Translations under genes and position numbers: made by a program
The notes under the pieces: generated by a model
Told to the model about the DNA's origin: nothing
The model's input: only the letters and a program-made list of their open reading frames with translations
Database searches by the model: none
In this document: positions 18,052 through 27,196 of the stretch, in pieces
Layout: every line of letters starts with the position of its first letter
Numbering within the stretch: position 1 is the first letter of the stretch
Assembly: GCF_000719095.1 (NCBI RefSeq)
Contig: NZ_JOEH01000004.1
Span: 1-64,000 of the forward strand
Reading direction: 5' to 3'
DNA length: 64,000 nt
Source of the DNA: Streptacidiphilus jeojiense
GTDB taxonomy: Bacteria > Actinomycetota > Actinomycetes > Streptomycetales > Streptomycetaceae

Positions 18052-20540
18052 TCGGGGTGGCCCTGCAGACGCTGCGTGCCCGCTGGGTGTCCTTCCTGGG
18101 GACGGTCGTGGCGCTGGTGCTGGGCGTGGCCCAGGTCGCGTCGATGGGCCTGCTGCTGATGGGGATGTTCGACCTGCCGCAGCGGCCGGTGCAGCGCTTC
18201 GCCACGGCACCGGCCGTGGTGCAGCCGAACGACCCGACCTGGAACGCCTCCGAGCACGACGTCGGGGCGCGGTCGCTGGCGCAGGCCGAGGGGGTGTCGG
18301 CGGCGCTGCTGGCCAAGGTGTCGGCGACCGGCCCCACCGTGGTGGACCGTTCCTTCTACGCCCAGCCGGCCGGCGGCCCCGCGACCAGCGTGGGGCACCC
18401 CTGGGCAGTGGCCGGGTACGGCGGCTACCACCTGGTGTCGGGCCGGTCCCCGGCCGGCGCCGGCGAGGTGGCGGTGGGCGTCGGCCAGGGCCGGGTGGGC
18501 CAGAAGCTGACGGTGCTGACCGCCGCTGGCCCGGCCGTCTTCACGGTCAGCGGCACGGTCTCCGCGGTCTCCTGGGAGCACGCGGTGTTCTTCAGCGACG
18601 CCGAGGCGGCGGCGCTGTCGCCGCGGATCGACGACCTGGTCGCGCTGGGTCCGCTGGACGCGGTACGGGCCGCGGTCGCCGGGTCGCAGGCCGAGGTGCT
18701 GACCGGCCAGGACCGGCACAAGGCGGACCCCAGCGCGACCACCGACCGCAGGTCGCTGGACGACACCATCACTCTGGTGCCGGTGATGGCCGGGGTGGCG
18801 GGGGTGACCGCGGTCTTCGTGGTGGCCTCCACCTTCGGGTTCGCGGTGATCCAGCGCCGCCGTGAGGTGGCGCTGCTGCGGGCGGTGGGGGCGACCCCGC
18901 AGCAAGTGCGGAAGATGGTCCGCGGCGAGGCGCTGCTGGTGGGGGCGTTCGCCTCGGCGGTGGGCACCGCGCTGGGGCTGCTCGGCGCCCAGTGGCTGGC
19001 ACAGCTGCTGATCGGGATGGGCATCGCGCCGTCCTGGTTCACCGTCGCGATCTCGCTGAAGTGGACCGTGCTGGCCCCGCTGGCGGCCGCGTTCCTGGTC
19101 GGGGTCGGGGTGGCGCTCGGCGGCGCGGTCACGGCCGCCGGGCGGGCCGGGCGGATCCGTCCGATCGAGGCGCTGCGGGAGGCCGCGGTCGACGAGGCGG
19201 GCTGGACCCCGGGCCGACGGCTGCTGGGCCTGCTGGGCCTGGTCGGCGGGGTGGCCTGGGCCGCCTGGATCGGGATCGCCTCGCCCAACAGCGTGCTGTC
19301 GCCGAACACCTATGTGATGTCGCTGACGGTGCCGGTGCTGGCCGCGGCGGTGCTGGCGCCGTTCGCGGTGGGACCGCTCACCCGGCTGCTGATGCGGCCG
19401 TTCCGGAGGTCGTCGGGCGCCACCGCGATGCTGGTCCGGGAGGGCGCGCTGACCTCGCGCCGGCGGATCGCCGCGACCGCCGCGCCGGTGCTGCTGACGG
19501 TGGGTCTGGCCTTCTCGCTGATGGCGGCGACCTCCTCGCTGGGCGCGGCACGCGACAGCGGGGCGCAGAACCAGGTGTCCGCGCCGTACGCGCTGGTGCC
19601 CGACGGCACTCCGGGGATCAGTCCGCAGGTGGTGGCCCGGGTCGCGGCGATCCACGGGGTACGGGTGGCGGCGCCGCTGGCGACCACCATCTACACCCCG
19701 TCGGACGGGAACACGGACCAGAACGACGCGCTGGTGGTCGACCCGGCCGCGCTGCGGGACACCATGAAGCTCCAGGTGGTCGCCGGCTCCCTGGACGCCC
19801 TCAACGACACCAGCATGGCCGTGGCGGACATCTGGGACTGGCCGGTGGGTTCCGAGGTCCCGGTGCACCTGCCGGACGGCCAGGTGGCCACGCTGCGGGT
19901 GGCGGCCACCTACCGCGCGGTGCGCGGCCAGGACGTGGCGTACCTGCCGATGAGGTTCGCCGCCAGCGCCGCCTACGCCAAGGACGGTCTGGTGCCGGAC
20001 GCCTATGTGTCGCTGGCACCGGGCACCGACCCGGCCGCGGCCGCCAAGGCGATCCGGGCGGCGGTGGCCGGCGGCGGGGCCAGCTTCGTCAGCAGGGACC
20101 GGCTGGTCTCCTCGGAGAGCTCCTACTCGACCCATCTGATCAAGGTGCGGCAGCAGTCCACCGCCCTGATCATCGTGCTGTTCTGCTTCATCGCCATCCT
20201 CAACACCCTGCTCATGGCGACCGCGGACCGCCGCAGGGACCTGGCGGTGCTGCGGCTCGCCGGGGCCACGCCGCGGCAGGTGCTGAAGTTCTTCGTCGGC
20301 GAGTCACTGCTGGTGGTGGCCATCGGTACGGTGCTGGCGCTGGCCGCGACGGCGGTCAACCTGGCCGGGCTGTGGGGCGCGCTGCTGCAGCTGTTCGGCA
20401 GCACGCCGATCGAGGCGCCGTACTCGGTGATCCTCGGTATCACCGCGGTCTCGCTGCTGCTCGCCCTGGTCGGCACGGTGCTGCCGGTCGGCGCCGCGCT
20501 GCGCGGACGGAGCCTGGGCTTCGTCGGCACCGGGGAGTAG
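18048..20540 (+). CDS. FtsX/MacB-like ABC transporter permease
   Basis: 830 residues with the ten-helix layout of actinomycete FtsX-type permeases. The first membrane helix (about 12-35) is followed by a large extracytoplasmic domain to about 240. Then come three helices of the first FtsX domain (about 245-365, including VIQRRREVALLRAVGATPQQVRKMV), two central helices, a second outer domain (about 500-690), and the last FtsX domain (about 710-825, with RRRDLAVLRLAGATPRQVLKFF). Such proteins export lipoproteins, peptides or drugs, or transmit force to envelope enzymes. The cargo is not evident. It is followed by the palindrome at 20595. Confidence 0.93.
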   Translation: MIGVALQTLRARWVSFLGTVVALVLGVAQVASMGLLLMGMFDLPQRPVQRFATAPAVVQPNDPTWNASEHDVGARSLAQAEGVSAALLAKVSATGPTVVDRSFYAQPAGGPATSVGHPWAVAGYGGYHLVSGRSPAGAGEVAVGVGQGRVGQKLTVLTAAGPAVFTVSGTVSAVSWEHAVFFSDAEAAALSPRIDDLVALGPLDAVRAAVAGSQAEVLTGQDRHKADPSATTDRRSLDDTITLVPVMAGVAGVTAVFVVASTFGFAVIQRRREVALLRAVGATPQQVRKMVRGEALLVGAFASAVGTALGLLGAQWLAQLLIGMGIAPSWFTVAISLKWTVLAPLAAAFLVGVGVALGGAVTAAGRAGRIRPIEALREAAVDEAGWTPGRRLLGLLGLVGGVAWAAWIGIASPNSVLSPNTYVMSLTVPVLAAAVLAPFAVGPLTRLLMRPFRRSSGATAMLVREGALTSRRRIAATAAPVLLTVGLAFSLMAATSSLGAARDSGAQNQVSAPYALVPDGTPGISPQVVARVAAIHGVRVAAPLATTIYTPSDGNTDQNDALVVDPAALRDTMKLQVVAGSLDALNDTSMAVADIWDWPVGSEVPVHLPDGQVATLRVAATYRAVRGQDVAYLPMRFAASAAYAKDGLVPDAYVSLAPGTDPAAAAKAIRAAVAGGGASFVSRDRLVSSESSYSTHLIKVRQQSTALIIVLFCFIAILNTLLMATADRRRDLAVLRLAGATPRQVLKFFVGESLLVVAIGTVLALAATAVNLAGLWGALLQLFGSTPIEAPYSVILGITAVSLLLALVGTVLPVGAALRGRSLGFVGTGE

Positions 20541-20594
20541 GCCGGGGGAGCACGGCCGGACGACGCTCGCAGCGGATTCTGACGGGGCGTCCGC

Positions 20595-20626
20595 CTGCGG
20601 GGCTTTACCGCGGTAAAGCCCCGCAG
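20595..20626. terminator. Perfect 32-bp palindrome between permease and parB; terminator or parS-like site
   Basis: The 16-base arm CTGCGGGGCTTTACCG is followed directly by its exact reverse complement. It lies 54 bp after the permease stop and 34 bp after the convergent parB stop. A bidirectional terminator is the simple reading. However, the zero-length loop and core TTTACCGCGGTAAA resemble plasmid partition operators (compare the KorB site TTTAGCSGCTAAA), and type I centromeres often lie just behind parB. GGCTCAGCCCC occurs twice on the parB side (20627 and 20657 areas). Confidence 0.7.
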
Positions 20627-20659
20627 GGCTCAGCCCCGTACGGATCGGATCGACACGGC

Positions 20660-21697
20660 TCAGCCCCGGCCCGCCGCCAGCAGCAGCCGGACCAGTTCGT
20701 GGATCTGGTCGCGGCTGTAGGCGGCCAGCAGGGCGCGGGCCAGATCGGGCGGGGAGCCGAAGGGCGGCACCGGAACCGACGCCGGATCGTGGTCGCGCCG
20801 CCGCTGCGGCAGGCTCACCGGTTCGGCCGGCTCGGCCGCCGAGGACGCCGGACGGGAGTCCGGCGCCGCCGCGGGCGAGGGGAGCGGCAGCGGGGGGTGG
20901 GAGGCGCGTACCGCCGCGACCGCGGCCCGGGCCGCCTGCCGCTCCGCGCGCTGCAGTTCGGCCCTGGCCGCCTCCTCGCGCCAGGCCGCCACCTGCTCGG
21001 CCAGCGGTACCCGGGCCAGTCGCCGCGCGTCCCGCACCGCCAGGTCCCCGGCGCGGAGCCGGGACTGGAGCTCGGGGGCCAGCTCCAGCAGCGCCCGGCG
21101 CTGGGAGATCCAGCCCGGGCTGCGGTTCAGCCGCCGTGCCGCGGCGACCCCGCTGCCCTCGCAGGCGGCGACCATCGCCTCCACCGCGCGGGCCTCCTCC
21201 AGCACGTCGAAGTCCCTGCGGTCGATGTTCTCCTGGATGGACGCGGCCAGCAGCGCCTCGCGGGAGGCGGCCACCTCGTCCTTGACGCAGATCTCCAGGG
21301 TGTCCCGGCCGAACCGCACCGCGGCGGCGTAGCGGCGGCAGCCGTTGACCACCACATGGTCGACCCCGGCGCCGAGCAGCGGCTCGTCCTCGGGCCAGAT
21401 CCGCAGATAGGCCTCCCTGGTGACGGCCAGGCAGGCCTGCAGCTGGAGTTCGGCGATCGAGCGGAGGTCCTCCAGGTCGCCCAGGTCCTCGCGCGGATTG
21501 CGCGGGTTGGGGGCGAGCCGGTCCAGCGGCACGGCGCCCGCGAACGCCGACGCGGCGGCAGCGGCGGCGGCAGCGGTCCCCGGCCCGGCCGCGGCCGGGT
21601 CCGTGACCGCCTCGTCGATCATGCGGCGGCGACTGCTGCGGGGGCGGGCGGCGGCCTCGAAGGAGTCCGAGCCGCTCAGCCGCTCCGAGGCCCTCAT
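20660..21697 (-). CDS. ParB-family partition/DNA-binding protein
   Basis: 345 residues. After a low-complexity N-terminus comes the ParB N-domain: C-motif 1 as NGCRRYAAA (usual GERRxxA), C-motif 2 ENIDRRDFDVLEEARAVEAM, then the KorB-like helix-turn-helix GVAAARRLNRSPGWISQRRALLEL (about 160-190). The C-terminal part is Ala/Arg-rich and ends LARALLAAYSRDQIHELVRLLLAAG. The ENxxR residues fit a CTP-binding clamp. It is translationally coupled to parA (4-bp overlap). The neighbourhood (cyclophilin, FtsX transporter) is not the oriC parAB locus, so this is an accessory partition pair, possibly plasmid-derived. No TGTTTCACGTGAAACA parS site is seen in the window. Confidence 0.88.
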   Translation of the reverse strand: MRASERLSGSDSFEAAARPRSSRRRMIDEAVTDPAAAGPGTAAAAAAAASAFAGAVPLDRLAPNPRNPREDLGDLEDLRSIAELQLQACLAVTREAYLRIWPEDEPLLGAGVDHVVVNGCRRYAAAVRFGRDTLEICVKDEVAASREALLAASIQENIDRRDFDVLEEARAVEAMVAACEGSGVAAARRLNRSPGWISQRRALLELAPELQSRLRAGDLAVRDARRLARVPLAEQVAAWREEAARAELQRAERQAARAAVAAVRASHPPLPLPSPAAAPDSRPASSAAEPAEPVSLPQRRRDHDPASVPVPPFGSPPDLARALLAAYSRDQIHELVRLLLAAGRG

Positions 21698-22839
21698 CCC
21701 AGCCTCCTGGCCAACTCGCGGAACAGCTGCGCCTGTTCGCTGCCCGGCGCATAGCTGAGCAGCGGGCGCTGCAGCCGTACCGCCTCGCGCTGCTCCTTGC
21801 GGTCCGGCAGCACCGCCAGCACCCTGGGCTGCTCCAGCGCCTGCCACTTCTCCAGCGAGGAGGTGGCGATGTAGCCGCGGCGGGCGTCGTAGAGGTTGAC
21901 CACCAGGCCCAGCTGGGAGAGCTGGATGCCCAGGTCCGCGCGCAGGTCCTCCATCTGGTCCATCAGCATGGTGAAGGCGGTCGCCGAGGCGTCCTCCGCC
22001 TGGACCGGGACCAGCACGCCGGAGCGTCCGGCCGGTTCTCCCTCCCGGGTCCGGGAGTAGGCGATCGCGGCGTCCATGCCCAGGCCGAGGCTGGGCGGGC
22101 AGTCCACCACCACGGTGTCGAACTCGTGCTCCACCGAGGCCAGGGCCCGTTCCAGGGCGTTCTCCCGACTGCGCACCCGGGACAGCCGCACGTCCAGCAG
22201 GAACGCGTCCATGCAGGCCGGGAGCAGCACCAGGTCGCCGCTGAAGCCGCAGTCCAGCGTGGTCAGCAGGCTGGCCAGGCCGCCCTTGGCGTCGCCGGCC
22301 ATGTGGGCGGAGAGGCTCTCCTTCTCGTCCTCGACCACGGCGACGCCCAGCTGCTGGCTCAGGTGGCCCTGCGGGTCGTAGTCGACCAGCAGCACCCGCT
22401 CGCCGCGTTCGGCCAGCGCCTGGGCCACGCCGCTGCTGACGGCGGTCTTGCCGACGCCGCCCTTCTGGTTGCAGACCACGATCCGCCGGGCGGTCCGCAC
22501 CGGCCGCCTGGCCCGGGGGACCGGGGGCACCGGGTTGGCGTCGAACCACAGCCGGGCCGCCTCGGGCAGGGCCCGCGCCGTGGTCAGCCCGCGCGCCTCG
22601 CACTCCTTCCGGAACGCCTGCTCCACCCGTGCCCCGGCCTGTGCCGGGACCCCGCACCAGGCCGCGACCGCGTCCCGTACTGCGCGCCAGGGCTCGATCC
22701 CGTGCTGCGCCGCACGGACCAGCAGGTCCTTGCGCAGCTGCGCGGGCAGCCGCTCGGCGGCCCGGGTCCAGGTCTCGGTGCCGTCGTCCTGTTCTGCTAC
22801 CGCTGTCTCTGCTACTGCTGTCCGTTGAGCTGTCTCCAT
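21694..22839 (-). CDS. ParA-family ATPase
   Basis: 381 residues. An N-terminal helical extension of about 125 residues, as in plasmid-type (Ia) ParA proteins, precedes the ATPase. The deviant Walker A reads CNQKGGVGKTAV (about 143-152), with the signature Lys of KGGVGKT and Ala in place of the usual Thr/Ser after GKT. Switch I region DYDPQGHLSQQLG and Walker B-like VVVDCPPSLGLG follow. ATG 22839 was chosen; a TTG ten codons upstream is less likely. It is the first gene of a parAB operon. An N-terminal extension in ParA commonly binds the operon's own operator, and a repeat is visible just upstream (22852-22876). Diverges from the cyclophilin gene. Confidence 0.88.
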   Translation of the reverse strand: METAQRTAVAETAVAEQDDGTETWTRAAERLPAQLRKDLLVRAAQHGIEPWRAVRDAVAAWCGVPAQAGARVEQAFRKECEARGLTTARALPEAARLWFDANPVPPVPRARRPVRTARRIVVCNQKGGVGKTAVSSGVAQALAERGERVLLVDYDPQGHLSQQLGVAVVEDEKESLSAHMAGDAKGGLASLLTTLDCGFSGDLVLLPACMDAFLLDVRLSRVRSRENALERALASVEHEFDTVVVDCPPSLGLGMDAAIAYSRTREGEPAGRSGVLVPVQAEDASATAFTMLMDQMEDLRADLGIQLSQLGLVVNLYDARRGYIATSSLEKWQALEQPRVLAVLPDRKEQREAVRLQRPLLSYAPGSEQAQLFRELARRLG

Positions 22840-22851
22840 GGCCGTACCATA

Positions 22852-22876
22852 GGCGGCAAATTTCCGCAAATGTACG
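22852..22876 (-). promoter_or_regulatory. AT-rich repeat upstream of parA, candidate operator
   Basis: GCAAAT occurs twice with a 10-bp period (22856 and 22866), and the block is nearly palindromic around AAATTT (GCGG..AAATTT..CCGC). It starts 13 bp before the parA ATG, in an AT-rich island in otherwise GC-rich DNA, as expected of an autorepression site. Confidence 0.4.
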
Positions 22877-22960
22877 ATTCGATGCCGGTCTGTACGGCGC
22901 GTCGCCCCCGTCGGGTGCCCGAATTGGCCGGTCGCCGCCTGGGAATGTCAGGATGCTTGC

Positions 22961-23458
22961 ATGACCATCCAGGCTTACTTCGACATCACCATCGACGACG
23001 CGCCCGCCGGGCGGATCACCTTCAACCTGTTCGACGACATCGTCCCGAAGACGGTGGAGAACTTCCGCGCGCTGGCCACCGGCGAGAACGGCTTCGGCTA
23101 CAAGGGCTCGTCCTTCCACCGCGTGATCCCCGCCTTCATGCTCCAGGGCGGCGACTTCACCCGCGGCGACGGCACCGGCGGCAAGAGCATCTACGGCGAG
23201 AAGTTCGCCGACGAGAACTTCCAGCTCAAGCACACCAAGCCGGGCCTGCTGTCGATGGCCAACGCCGGCCCCAACACCAACGGCTCGCAGTTCTTCATCA
23301 CCACGATCGTCACCGACTGGCTCGACGGCAAGCACGTGGTCTTCGGCGAGGTCGCCGACCAGCAGAGCATGGACCTGGTCAGCAAGATCGAGGGCTACGG
23401 CTCGCAGAGCGGCCGCACCAAGGCCAAGATCACCATCGCTGACGCCGGCGTCCTCTGA
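22961..23458 (+). CDS. Cyclophilin-type peptidyl-prolyl cis-trans isomerase
   Basis: 165 residues, a single cytosolic cyclophilin domain without signal peptide. Active-site residues are readable: the Arg of FHRVIP, Phe and Gln of [24 protein letters not shown] and the [12 protein letters not shown] segment. It catalyses prolyl isomerisation in folding proteins. CAGGAT lies about 7 bp before the ATG and no Shine-Dalgarno is visible, so the mRNA may be leaderless. It is followed by a strong hairpin. Confidence 0.96.
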   Translation: MTIQAYFDITIDDAPAGRITFNLFDDIVPKTVENFRALATGENGFGYKGSSFHRVIPAFMLQGGDFTRGDGTGGKSIYGEKFADENFQLKHTKPGLLSMANAGPNTNGSQFFITTIVTDWLDGKHVVFGEVADQQSMDLVSKIEGYGSQSGRTKAKITIADAGVL

Positions 23459-23490
23459 CCCGGCTCCGCCATCGGCCATGACCACCTCCC

Positions 23491-23522
23491 GGACGGGGGT
23501 GCACCTCGGTGCACCCCCGTCC
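23491..23522 (+). terminator. Intrinsic hairpin after the cyclophilin gene
   Basis: GGACGGGGGTGCACC pairs perfectly with the following arm across a two-base TC gap (15-bp stem), 32 bp after the stop codon. Confidence 0.88.
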
Positions 23523-23724
23523 GCGTCGTTCCCGGGGCATCCCGGCGCGGACGGACCGGCGCGGACTCCGCGGCGCGGACGAAGCGGACGAAGCAGTCCC
23601 GCCGCAGGCATTGCGGCGGCACCGGCACGGAGCCAGTATCCAGACGAGGGCCGAGCGGCAGCAGCGGCCCGGAGCCGAGGAGCGGTGAGCGCGCTGGACG
23701 GTGCGCGCTGGACGGTGGGAGCTG

Positions 23725-25056
23725 ATGGGCGGCAACGGCTGGCTGGCACAGGTCGGTGACGATCCGAGGCAGCGGGCGCGCGAGATCGCGCACGCGCACT
23801 CGGCGTTCGTCGCCGCGCCCGGGCGCGCCCTGGCCACGGCCGGCGCGGGTGCCGGGGTGCGGGAGGTGGTGGCGCAGTCCTGGCAGCGCTCCTCCGACGC
23901 CAGGGTCGCCCAGGACGCCGAGGCCCCGGTCACCCTCACCGACGCCGCCCTGCTCGCCTACCGCGCGGCGCACCCGCTGTCCCGGGTCATCGGCGTGCTG
24001 CGGCAGATCGTCGGCAGCGCCGCGGAGGACGGCGACAACGTGATGGCGGTGTCGGACGCCGCGGGCCGGCTGCTGTGGGTCGAGGGCAACCGCGCGGCCA
24101 GGGCCAGGGCGGCCCGGATCAACTTCGTCGAGGGCGCCCTCTGGGACGAGGCCCACGCCGGCACCAACGCCCCGGGCACGGCGCTGGCGCTCGACCACGA
24201 GGTGCAGATCTTCGCCACCGAGCACTTCCGGCAGACCGTCCAGGCCTGGACCTGCGCCGCGGCCCCCATCCACGACCCGGCCACCGGGCGGATCCTCGGC
24301 GTGGTCGACCTGACCGGCGGCGACACCGTGGCCAACCCCTACAGCCTGGCCCTGGTCCGGGTCGCCGCCCGGGCCTGCGAGGAGGCGCTCTGGCTGCCGC
24401 CGCGCACCGAGGCCCCGCTCCGGCTGCCGCCCGAGGCCGACGGGTCCGTGGCGGCCCTCGGGGCGGGCAGCGCGATCCGACTGGAGGCGCTGGACCGCTG
24501 CGAGGGCACGCTGCGGCTGGCCGACGGCCGCACGGTGCGGCTGACCCGCCGGCACAGCGAGCTGCTGATCATGCTGACGCTCCATCAGGACGGGCTCACC
24601 GGCGACCAGTTGTCCGACCTGCTGCACGGCGGACTGGCCACCGCAAGCCCGACCACGCTGCGGGTGGAGCTCACCAGGCTCCGCCGCACCGTCGGCGACC
24701 TGCTCAGCTCCCGCCCGTACCGGCTGACCGCGCCGGTGCAGGCCGACTACCTGGACACCGCCGCCGCCCTGCACCGGGGCGACCTGGCCGCCGCCGTCGC
24801 CGGCTACCCGGGGCCGCTGCTGCCCAGCTCGGAGGCGCCGGGGGTGGTCTCCCAGCGCCGCTGGCTGGACACCCAGCTGCGGGCCTCGGTGCTGGCCGAC
24901 GGCGATCCGCGCACCATCCGGGCCTGGGCCGAGGGCAGCGGCTTCAACGACCTCCAGGTCTGGGAGCGGCTGGCGGCGGTCGCCGCGCACGGATCGCCGC
25001 AGCGCGGGGTGGCGCTGGCCCGGGCCCGTGAGCTGAGGGAGGAGTACGGGCTCTGA
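23725..25056 (+). CDS. GAF-domain transcriptional regulator (AcoR-like sensor with C-terminal winged helix)
   Basis: 443 residues. The N-terminal AcoR-like part ([17 protein letters not shown]) leads into a GAF domain (about 70-215: [18 protein letters not shown]...[23 protein letters not shown]...[25 protein letters not shown]). A winged-helix-like DNA-binding part lies at about 260-340 ([28 protein letters not shown]...[11 protein letters not shown]). There is no sigma-54 AAA domain, so it cannot work as a sigma-54 activator. It sits directly upstream of the aldehyde dehydrogenase and DUF779 genes, the usual partners, and most likely activates them in response to an alcohol or aldehyde. ATG 23725 follows GGGAG. 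Confidence 0.88.
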   Translation: MGGNGWLAQVGDDPRQRAREIAHAHSAFVAAPGRALATAGAGAGVREVVAQSWQRSSDARVAQDAEAPVTLTDAALLAYRAAHPLSRVIGVLRQIVGSAAEDGDNVMAVSDAAGRLLWVEGNRAARARAARINFVEGALWDEAHAGTNAPGTALALDHEVQIFATEHFRQTVQAWTCAAAPIHDPATGRILGVVDLTGGDTVANPYSLALVRVAARACEEALWLPPRTEAPLRLPPEADGSVAALGAGSAIRLEALDRCEGTLRLADGRTVRLTRRHSELLIMLTLHQDGLTGDQLSDLLHGGLATASPTTLRVELTRLRRTVGDLLSSRPYRLTAPVQADYLDTAAALHRGDLAAAVAGYPGPLLPSSEAPGVVSQRRWLDTQLRASVLADGDPRTIRAWAEGSGFNDLQVWERLAAVAAHGSPQRGVALARARELREEYGL

Positions 25057-25085
25057 CGGGTCGCCTCCGACCGGCCGCCGGCCGT

Positions 25086-25105
25086 GCAACGTCCAGGCAA
25101 CGTCC
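25086..25105 (+). promoter_or_regulatory. Direct repeat in the aldehyde dehydrogenase promoter
   Basis: GCAACGTCC occurs twice with a start-to-start spacing of 11 bp, one helical turn, ending 93 bp before the aldehyde dehydrogenase start. It is a candidate site for the GAF regulator just upstream. Confidence 0.5.
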
Positions 25106-25198
25106 CCGGAGTTAGCGTGCGCGGCAGAACCGCGTCACGGCGTCCGTCCAACGAGGGGCGGCCGGCACGGACGCGGATCCTCACGGAGGTCCTTCACC

Positions 25199-26722
25199 AT
25201 GGCCCGTATCGCTGCGCCGGGCGAGTCCGGCGCGAAGATGAACTACCAGTCGCGCTACGACCACTGGATCGGCGGGGAGTTCGTGCCCCCGGTACGCGGG
25301 CAGTACTTCGAGAACCCCACCCCGGTGACCGGACAGAACTTCTGCGAGATCGCCCGCGGCACCGCCGAGGACGTCGAGGCGGCCCTGGACGCGGCGCACG
25401 CCGCCGCACCCGCCTGGGGCCGGACCTCCGCCGGTGACCGGGCGAACATCCTCAACCGCATCGCCGACCGCATGGAGCAGAACCTCGAAGCCCTCGCCGT
25501 CGCCGAGAGCTGGGAGAACGGCAAGCCGATCCGGGAGAGCATGGCGGCCGACATCCCGCTGGCCATCGACCACTTCCGCTACTTCGCGGGTGCGATCCGG
25601 GCCCAGGAGGGCGCGCTCTCCGAGATCGACGAGGACACCGTCGCGTACCACTTCCACGAGCCGCTGGGCGTGGTCGCGCAGATCATCCCGTGGAACTTCC
25701 CGATCCTGATGGCGACCTGGAAGCTGGCACCGGCGCTGGCCGCCGGGAACGCCGTGGTCATCAAGCCGGCCGAGCAGACCCCGGCCTCCATCCACTTCTG
25801 GATGAGCCTGGTCGCCGACCTGCTGCCGCCGGGCGTGGTCAACATCGTCAACGGCTTCGGCGTGGAGGCCGGCAAGCCGCTGGCGTCCAGCGCGCGGGTC
25901 GCCAAGGTCGCCTTCACCGGGGAGACCACCACCGGGCGGCTGATCATGCAGTACGCCAGCGAGAACATCAAACCGGTCACCCTGGAGCTGGGCGGCAAGA
26001 GCCCCAACATCTTCTTCGACGACGTGAGTTCGGCCCGCGACGACTTCCTGGACAAGGCCCTGGAAGGCTTCACCATGTTCGCGCTGAACCAGGGCGAGGT
26101 CTGCACCTGCCCCTCCCGCGCGCTGATCCAGGAGGGCCACTACAGCGAGTTCCTGGACGCGGCGGTGGACCGCACCAGGGCCATCGTCCAGGGCCACCCG
26201 TTCGACACCGACACCATGATCGGCGCCCAGGCCTCCAACGACCAGCTGGAGAAGATCCTCTCCTACCTGGACATCGGCCAGCAGGAGGGCGCCAAGATCC
26301 TCATCGGCGGCTCCCGGGCCGACCTGGGCGGGGAGTTGGCGGGCGGCTACTACGTCGAGCCGACGATCTTCGAGGGCAACAACTCGATGCGGATCTTCCA
26401 GGAGGAGATCTTCGGCCCGGTGGTCTCGGTGGCGCCCTTCGGCACCTTCGACGACGCCATCAGGATCGCCAACGACACCCTGTACGGGCTCGGCGCCGGC
26501 GTCTGGACCCGCGACAGCAGCACCGCCTACCGGGCGGGGCGGGCGATCCAGGCCGGACGGGTGTGGACCAACTGCTACCACGCCTACCCCGCGCACGCGG
26601 CGTTCGGCGGCTACAAGGGCTCCGGCATCGGACGCGAGAACCACAAGATGATGCTGGACCACTACCAGCAGACCAAGAACCTGCTGGTCAGCTACTCGCC
26701 CAGGAAGCTCGGGTTCTTCTAG
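25199..26722 (+). CDS. NAD-dependent aldehyde dehydrogenase (AcoD/ExaC type)
   Basis: 507 residues. Catalytic Cys near residue 302 in [11 protein letters not shown], general base Glu in [12 protein letters not shown]-binding [22 protein letters not shown] and FTGETTTGR, and [10 protein letters not shown]. The CTC-containing active site and the adjoining DUF779 gene are typical of acetaldehyde or short-chain aldehyde dehydrogenases used in alcohol oxidation. GGAGG precedes the ATG. Two bases separate its stop from the DUF779 start codon. Confidence 0.95.
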   Translation: MARIAAPGESGAKMNYQSRYDHWIGGEFVPPVRGQYFENPTPVTGQNFCEIARGTAEDVEAALDAAHAAAPAWGRTSAGDRANILNRIADRMEQNLEALAVAESWENGKPIRESMAADIPLAIDHFRYFAGAIRAQEGALSEIDEDTVAYHFHEPLGVVAQIIPWNFPILMATWKLAPALAAGNAVVIKPAEQTPASIHFWMSLVADLLPPGVVNIVNGFGVEAGKPLASSARVAKVAFTGETTTGRLIMQYASENIKPVTLELGGKSPNIFFDDVSSARDDFLDKALEGFTMFALNQGEVCTCPSRALIQEGHYSEFLDAAVDRTRAIVQGHPFDTDTMIGAQASNDQLEKILSYLDIGQQEGAKILIGGSRADLGGELAGGYYVEPTIFEGNNSMRIFQEEIFGPVVSVAPFGTFDDAIRIANDTLYGLGAGVWTRDSSTAYRAGRAIQAGRVWTNCYHAYPAHAAFGGYKGSGIGRENHKMMLDHYQQTKNLLVSYSPRKLGFF

Positions 26723-26724
26723 CC

Positions 26725-27117
26725 ATGAGTGCCGACGCGGTCTCCCGGGTCGCCGTGACCGCCGCCGCCGAGGCGGTGCTGCGCAAGCTCCACGCCGTCA
26801 ACGGCCCGCTGATGTTCCACCAGTCGGGCGGCTGCTGCGACGGGAGTTCGCCGATGTGCTACGTCGAGGGCGAGTTCAGGACCGGCGCGTCGGACGTGCT
26901 GCTGGCCTCGCTGCCGATCGCGGAGGTGCCCGAACCGGTCACCTTCTGGATGTCCAAGGACCAGTTCGAGCGCTGGCGGCACACCCACCTCACCGTGGAC
27001 GTGGTGCCCGGGCGCGGCGGCGGGTTCTCGCTCGAAGCGCCCGAGGGGGTGCGCTTCCTGATCCGCTCACGGCTGCTGACACCGGAGGAGACGAAGGTGC
27101 TGGACAGCAGCGAGTGA
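26725..27117 (+). CDS. DUF779 protein
   Basis: 130 residues, matching the DUF779 family (LMFHQSGGCCDGSSPMC, VTFWMSKDQFERWRHTHLTVDVV, FSLEAPEGVRFLIRSR). The paired cysteines GGCCDGSSPMC are conserved and could bind metal. The family almost always follows an AcoD-type aldehyde dehydrogenase gene, as here. Its biochemical role is not established. Same operon as the dehydrogenase. Confidence 0.92.
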   Translation: MSADAVSRVAVTAAAEAVLRKLHAVNGPLMFHQSGGCCDGSSPMCYVEGEFRTGASDVLLASLPIAEVPEPVTFWMSKDQFERWRHTHLTVDVVPGRGGGFSLEAPEGVRFLIRSRLLTPEETKVLDSSE

Positions 27118-27125
27118 GCCACCGT

Positions 27126-27163
27126 ACGGCCGGGGTCCGCTGTCAGGGGCAGACTCCGGCCGT
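27126..27163 (+). terminator. Hairpin closing the aldehyde dehydrogenase operon
   Basis: ACGGCCGGGG pairs with CTCCGGCCGT (10 bp including one G-U) around an 18-base loop, 8 bp after the stop. It lies between convergent genes and could serve both. Confidence 0.7.
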
Positions 27164-27196
27164 GCGGTTCAACCGTCCCGGCTCACCCGTTCCGGA

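Noticed and set aside
20595..20626. Canonical chromosomal parS site
   Set aside because: The sequence is not TGTTTCACGTGAAACA or a close variant, and no such site was found; the palindrome is treated as terminator or accessory centromere candidate.
23491..23522. Third copy of the response-regulator motif (GGGGTGCACCTCGGTGCACCCC)
   Set aside because: Looks similar to the 15050 element, but the arms differ (GGTGCACC) and it is a perfect long-stem hairpin right after a stop codon, hence a terminator.
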